From Paracoccus sp. (in: a-proteobacteria) (GTDB lineage: Bacteria > Pseudomonadota > Alphaproteobacteria > Rhodobacterales > Rhodobacteraceae): DNA of 56,849 nt. The stretch spans positions 1 through 56,849 of the forward strand of contig JAUNTL010000007.1 of the NCBI GenBank assembly GCA_030538705.1. The letters are read 5' to 3'. Made by a program: the position numbers and the translations under genes. Below the pieces are notes generated by a model. It was not told the origin of the DNA. It worked only from the letters and a program-made list of their open reading frames with translations, and ran no database searches. Numbering within the stretch: position 1 is the stretch's first letter; each line of letters opens with the position of its first letter. This document shows positions 52,963 through 56,849 of the stretch, one piece after another.

Positions 52963-53015
52963 AGTAAAGAAAACGGACTCCCGGAGGGCCTGGCGCCTTC
53001 CGAGGAAGTCTTGAT

Positions 53016-56000
53016 ATGTGGACGGGGTGGATGATGCGTGGTGTGTTTTTTGGCCTTGCGGCCTTGCTTGGTTCGACGGCGCTTGGTTCGGCGGCGCTCG
53101 CAAGCTGTTATGACAGCGACAATAACCTGATCTCGCCGCATCCGAGCAAGACCACCACCGGCGGGCAGGTCTGTAACCCCCATACGAACACGCTGGTCAA
53201 CGTCACCGGGGTTGTCACCGATCCCGCCGGATCGGGGTCAAGCCAGACAGTTTTCGTCAAGACCAGCGACGGGCAGGTCTTTCTGGTCAAGGGGACCGGG
53301 GACTATATCTATGGGGATGAGCCGCCACATGAGGCGATGCGCATCGACGCGGTCGAGAATGACCCCGACACCGGCCGGCAGAGCATCAAGCTGAGCGTGC
53401 CCGGCGCGGATCAGCCCGATTATGTGCCGATCTATATGACGCAGGCCGAATATGATACATTTGCTGCCGACACTGGCGGCGACGCCAATCCCAACCCCGG
53501 CAGCAATCTCAATTCCTCAAGCCAGATCACGCATATCCAACGCGGCGCCAACGGCGCCAACGGCAAGAATGCGCGCTGGATCTTCAAAAGCCCGACGCGG
53601 GGCGGGGACGGTGCGCGCGGTCCCGATGTCAATGCGAACCTGTCAGGGAATGTCACGGCCACCAGCAATATCGGCGTCACCATCGGCTCGGAGGGAGGGA
53701 GCGGCGGCAAAGGCGGCAGCGTGACCTTTGCCTGGTGGGGCGCGGCCGACGGCGGCAATGCCGGCGATGGCGGCAATGTCAATGCCAGCTACGGCGGGAC
53801 GGTCACGACCCAGGGCACCGGCAATCACGGCATCCGCGTCTACAGCACCAGCGGTCAGGGCGGCAATGCCGGCGACAGCAAGGCCGGAATGGGCGGCGGC
53901 GACGGCGGGGCTGCGGCCAATGGCGGCAATGTCACCTTTACCAATAATGGCACGGTCACGACGCATGGCAATTTCGCCTATGGCGTTCTGGGGCAGAGCT
54001 TTGGCAATATCGGCGGCTCCGGCGGCAGCCAGTGGGGGCTGGTCGGCAAGGGCGGCGCGGGTGGTGCCGGGGGCAAGGGCGGTTGGGTCGATCTGACCAA
54101 TGCCGGCAATATCACCACCCATGGCAGGTTCAGCCACGGCGTCGTCGCGCAATCGGTGGGCGGCGATGGCGGCAATGCCGGCAATGCCTATAACGTGTTT
54201 CTGTCGGCGGGCCAGAACGGCGGCATCGCCGGGAACGGCGATGCGGTCACGGTGACGAATTCCGGCCGGATCGAGACCCGCGGTGATTACGCCTATGGGA
54301 TTTTGGCACAGTCGGTCGGCGGCGGCGGCGGGGCGGCGGGCCGGACGCTCGGGCTGATCGCGATCGGCGGCATGGCCGAAAGCGGCGGTAACGGCGCCAA
54401 GGTGACGGTGACCAATGACGCGAGCGGCGTCATCTCGACCACCGGCACGGGCGCCACGGGGATCTTTGCGCAATCGGTTGGCGGCTCGGGCGGTCGCGGC
54501 GGGCTGACGGCGGGTCTTGTCTCCATCGGTGGCGACGCCGGCAATGGCGGCAAAGGCGGCGATGTCGACGTTATTAACCGCGGCTGGGTTACGACCAGCG
54601 GCGCGGGTGCGCGCGGTATCGTCGCGCAATCGGTCGGCGGCGGCGGCGGCGATGCCGGCGGCAGCATCGGCTGGGTGACAGTTGGCGGCACCGGCGGCGG
54701 TGGCGGCGATGGCGGCACGGTCCGGGTCACGCATTCCGGTGTGGTCCGCACGACCGGCGCGGATGCGACGGCGATCATGGCACAATCGGTCGGCGGCGGT
54801 GGCGGCGACGGCGGACGCGTGACCGGGGTCGGGCTGTTTGCCGTCACCACCATCGGCGGCACGGGCGGTCAGGGCGGCAAGGGCGGCGATGTCACCATCA
54901 ATCTGGAACCCCGCGCCGGCGGCCTGCCGGCCGAGATCAGCACCACGGGCGCGCGTTCGCACGCGATCTTTGCCCAGTCGGTCGGCGGCGGTGGCGGCAA
55001 TGGCGGCCATGCGCAGACCTTTGCGGCGGGCATCGGCGGGACGGTGACGACAACCATCGGCGGCACCGGCGGCGTGGGCGGCGCGGGCGGCACGGTCGTC
55101 ATGAATGCGGCGACCGGCACGAACCAGCTGATCGCGACCAAGGGCGAGAACGCCACGGCCATCGTGTTGCAATCCATCGGTGGCGGCGGCGGCAACGGCG
55201 GCAATGCGCGCTCGTTCAGCGCCAGTGTCGTGGCGGGCATCAATGTGGGGACCACCATTGGCGGGACCGGCGGCGCGGGCGGCCACGGCGGGACCGTGCG
55301 CATCGGCACCGAGACGACGGCCGGATTCCGCGGTGCCATCGTGACCGAGGGCGCGAATTCCATCGGCCTGCTGGCCCAGTCACTGGGCGGCGGCGGCGGC
55401 ACGGGTGGGGATGCGACCTCGGTCGGGGCCAATGTCTCGCTGGCTTCGCTGACCATCAATACCACGCGCGGCGGCAAGGGCAGCACCGGCGGGGACGGCG
55501 GCGTTGTCACGGCCAATCTTGCCGGTCATGTCGAGACCTCGGGGCTGAACGCCTCGGGCGTGGTCATCCAGTCGATCGGCGGCGGCGGCGGCAATGGCGG
55601 CGACGTGCTGACCGTCAGCGCGGGCGCCTCACTGAAAGAGCTGACGGTGACAACAGGGACCGGCGGCAATGCCGACAACGGCGGTGCCGGCGGGCGGGTC
55701 ATCGCGATCATGGGCGATGCCTCGGGGACCGATGTGGCGTCACGCGGCAGCGTGGTGACGCATGGCCATTTCGCGACCGGCATTCTGGCACAGTCGGTCG
55801 GCGGCGGCGGCGGCTCGGGCGGTAACGTGACCAACGGGAATTTCAGCATCGCGGGCGCGTCGATCACGGCAACGTCACAGACCGGCGGCTCGGGCGGCGC
55901 CGGTGGCGCGGGCGGTCATGTGACAGGCAGGCTTTATGCCGATGTCGGGACTTCGGGCATGTTCGCGCGCGGCGCGGTATTTCAGTCAATCGGCGGCGGC

Positions 56001-56849
56001 GGTGGCGCGGGCGGTGATGTCATCACCGCGGCGGCCTCGGTCAATGCGGTGGGCATGACGGCGAATATGGGCGTCGGCGGCAAGGGCGGCGCGGCCTCGT
56101 CCGGCGGGCGCGTCGATGTGACGACCGCGGGCAATCTGATCGAGACCTCGGGCTTTGCCTCGACCGGGCTTCTGGTGCAGTCGGTCGGCGGCGGCGGCGG
56201 CGCGGGCGGGTCGAGCATCTCGGCCAGCGGCGGGGCCTCGCTTGCGGTCAATATCACCGGGACGATGAATATCGGTGGCAGTGCCGGCGGCGGCGGTGCG
56301 GGCGGGATCGTCACGGCCGATCTGGCAAGCGACATCATCACGCGTGGTTTCGGCGCCCAGGGCGCAATCGTGCAGTCGATTGGCGGCGGCGGCGGCACGG
56401 GGGGATTCTCGGTTGCGGGGACGCTCTCGGCTGCGGGGCTGGGCGGCGGCGGCCTCTCGGGGGGCTTGGGCGGCAGCGGCGGCTCGGGCGGTGCGGGCGG
56501 TCAGGTTACGGCCAAATATTCGGGCAATATCAACACGCTTGGCGGAAGCGCGACCGGCCTTCTGGTGCAATCCATTGGCGGCGGCGGCGGCGCGGGCGGC
56601 TATAATGTGGCCGGCGCGATTGCGGCCGGCGGGGTTGGCAGCGGCGGCGAATCCTTTGGCATGGGCGGCACCGGTGGCGGCGGCGGACGCGGCGGCGCGG
56701 TCGGGCTGGAGCTTGCCCACAGCCGTGCGGTTCAGATTGTCACCTCGGGCTTTGGCTCGGGCGGTGTGGTCGCGCAATCCGTCGGCGGCGGCGGCGGTGC
56801 CGGCGGCTATAATATCGCGGGCACGGTGACGGCGGCGGGCACGGGCACG
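53016..56849 (+). CDS. Giant Gly-rich autotransporter-like surface protein (3' end outside window)
   Basis: The frame is open for 1278 codons to the window edge. A signal peptide (about residues 1-30, ending SAALASC) leads to a 145-residue non-repeated region with two Cys. From about residue 200 a Gly/Asn-rich passenger is built from 16 QS-x-GG repeats, mostly [IVL]xxQS[VI]GGGGG, each following a THG or TTG-type turn. Repeats are 60-110 residues apart, as in right-handed beta-helix adhesins. A C-terminal beta-barrel would be expected beyond the window. GAGGAA lies 8 nt before the ATG. No secretion partner gene is seen upstream, so self-transport (type Va) is inferred. Confidence 0.85.
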   Translation, partial: MWTGWMMRGVFFGLAALLGSTALGSAALASCYDSDNNLISPHPSKTTTGGQVCNPHTNTLVNVTGVVTDPAGSGSSQTVFVKTSDGQVFLVKGTGDYIYGDEPPHEAMRIDAVENDPDTGRQSIKLSVPGADQPDYVPIYMTQAEYDTFAADTGGDANPNPGSNLNSSSQITHIQRGANGANGKNARWIFKSPTRGGDGARGPDVNANLSGNVTATSNIGVTIGSEGGSGGKGGSVTFAWWGAADGGNAGDGGNVNASYGGTVTTQGTGNHGIRVYSTSGQGGNAGDSKAGMGGGDGGAAANGGNVTFTNNGTVTTHGNFAYGVLGQSFGNIGGSGGSQWGLVGKGGAGGAGGKGGWVDLTNAGNITTHGRFSHGVVAQSVGGDGGNAGNAYNVFLSAGQNGGIAGNGDAVTVTNSGRIETRGDYAYGILAQSVGGGGGAAGRTLGLIAIGGMAESGGNGAKVTVTNDASGVISTTGTGATGIFAQSVGGSGGRGGLTAGLVSIGGDAGNGGKGGDVDVINRGWVTTSGAGARGIVAQSVGGGGGDAGGSIGWVTVGGTGGGGGDGGTVRVTHSGVVRTTGADATAIMAQSVGGGGGDGGRVTGVGLFAVTTIGGTGGQGGKGGDVTINLEPRAGGLPAEISTTGARSHAIFAQSVGGGGGNGGHAQTFAAGIGGTVTTTIGGTGGVGGAGGTVVMNAATGTNQLIATKGENATAIVLQSIGGGGGNGGNARSFSASVVAGINVGTTIGGTGGAGGHGGTVRIGTETTAGFRGAIVTEGANSIGLLAQSLGGGGGTGGDATSVGANVSLASLTINTTRGGKGSTGGDGGVVTANLAGHVETSGLNASGVVIQSIGGGGGNGGDVLTVSAGASLKELTVTTGTGGNADNGGAGGRVIAIMGDASGTDVASRGSVVTHGHFATGILAQSVGGGGGSGGNVTNGNFSIAGASITATSQTGGSGGAGGAGGHVTGRLYADVGTSGMFARGAVFQSIGGGGGAGGDVITAAASVNAVGMTANMGVGGKGGAASSGGRVDVTTAGNLIETSGFASTGLLVQSVGGGGGAGGSSISASGGASLAVNITGTMNIGGSAGGGGAGGIVTADLASDIITRGFGAQGAIVQSIGGGGGTGGFSVAGTLSAAGLGGGGLSGGLGGSGGSGGAGGQVTAKYSGNINTLGGSATGLLVQSIGGGGGAGGYNVAGAIAAGGVGSGGESFGMGGTGGGGGRGGAVGLELAHSRAVQIVTSGFGSGGVVAQSVGGGGGAGGYNIAGTVTAAGTGT

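Noticed and set aside
53643-55286. Long minus-strand frames opposite the adhesin
   Set aside because: Produced by the GGC-rich repeats of the real gene (Pro/Ala-rich or Ala/Arg-rich products).
1-56849. Mobile elements, toxin-antitoxin pairs, retrons or diversity-generating elements
   Set aside because: No transposase, integrase, reverse transcriptase or typical toxin gene was seen on either strand. The RatA-like protein at 19621 is better read as a Coq10-type lipid-binding protein.

Overview
The window is one contiguous, GC-rich (strong G/C at third codon positions) piece of an alphaproteobacterial chromosome. It looks like Rhodobacterales, close to Paracoccus or Rhodobacter. This is inferred from gene content: an L21 protein with an Ala/Lys-rich tail, a type 2 heme A synthase, a Mo-dependent NAD formate dehydrogenase (fdsGBAD), a TAXI-TRAP transporter with a UspA partner, HmuSTUV heme uptake, and several short protein families usually seen in this order. 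There is no rRNA, transposase, integrase, prophage or cas gene. One tRNA (Gly-GCC) is present.

Layout. 0-4 kb: a lipid A-type acyltransferase overlapping an EamA exporter, then transketolase, all on the minus strand. 4.2-7.4 kb: rplU-rpmA with a promoter, leader hairpin and terminator, a GNAT enzyme, then an aldo/keto reductase overlapping a flavin reductase. 7.4-12 kb: a 3'-end tandem repeat, an M32 carboxypeptidase overlapping heme A synthase, two linked genes of unknown function, and tRNA-Gly. 12-20 kb: bolA and a J-domain gene (divergent), an AI-2E permease, gyrA, dsbB with a DedA-like gene, a zinc peptidase, a small membrane protein and a Coq10/RatA-like protein. 20-24.6 kb: TAXI-TRAP-UspA uptake operon. 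24.7-32 kb: a secreted protein, a TerB/J-domain protein, trpA with a GNAT gene, a GH1 glycosidase, an M20 amidohydrolase, DUF4202, and a dnaJ/cbpA-cbpM pair. 32.6-37.2 kb: smpB, a ThDP enzyme, and a sulfurtransferase overlapping an aminotransferase.

37.5-45.3 kb: an operon lysR-fdsG-fdsB-fosX-fdsA-fdsD lies between two regions of CRISPR-like repeats. A fosfomycin-hydratase-like gene (fosX), with all four key residues conserved, sits inside the formate dehydrogenase operon and overlaps both neighbours by 4 nt. 45.4-51.3 kb: heme uptake, with a TonB-dependent receptor divergent from hmuSTUV. 51.3-53 kb: a long gene-poor region with A/T-rich islands, a 19-bp direct repeat pair and hairpins. 53.0 kb to the end: the first 1278 residues of a giant Gly-rich autotransporter-like protein with 16 QS-x-GG repeats, cut by the window edge.

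The most unusual signal is a pattern seen at three separate loci: the 3' end of a gene, including its stop codon, is copied in tandem just downstream of the gene (M32 carboxypeptidase, about 152 bp x3; a secreted protein, 113 bp x2; cbpM-like gene, 88 bp x4-5). The second is the set of degenerate ~60-bp-period palindromic arrays that bracket the fds-fosX operon. All product names come from reading the sequence; no database search was possible.
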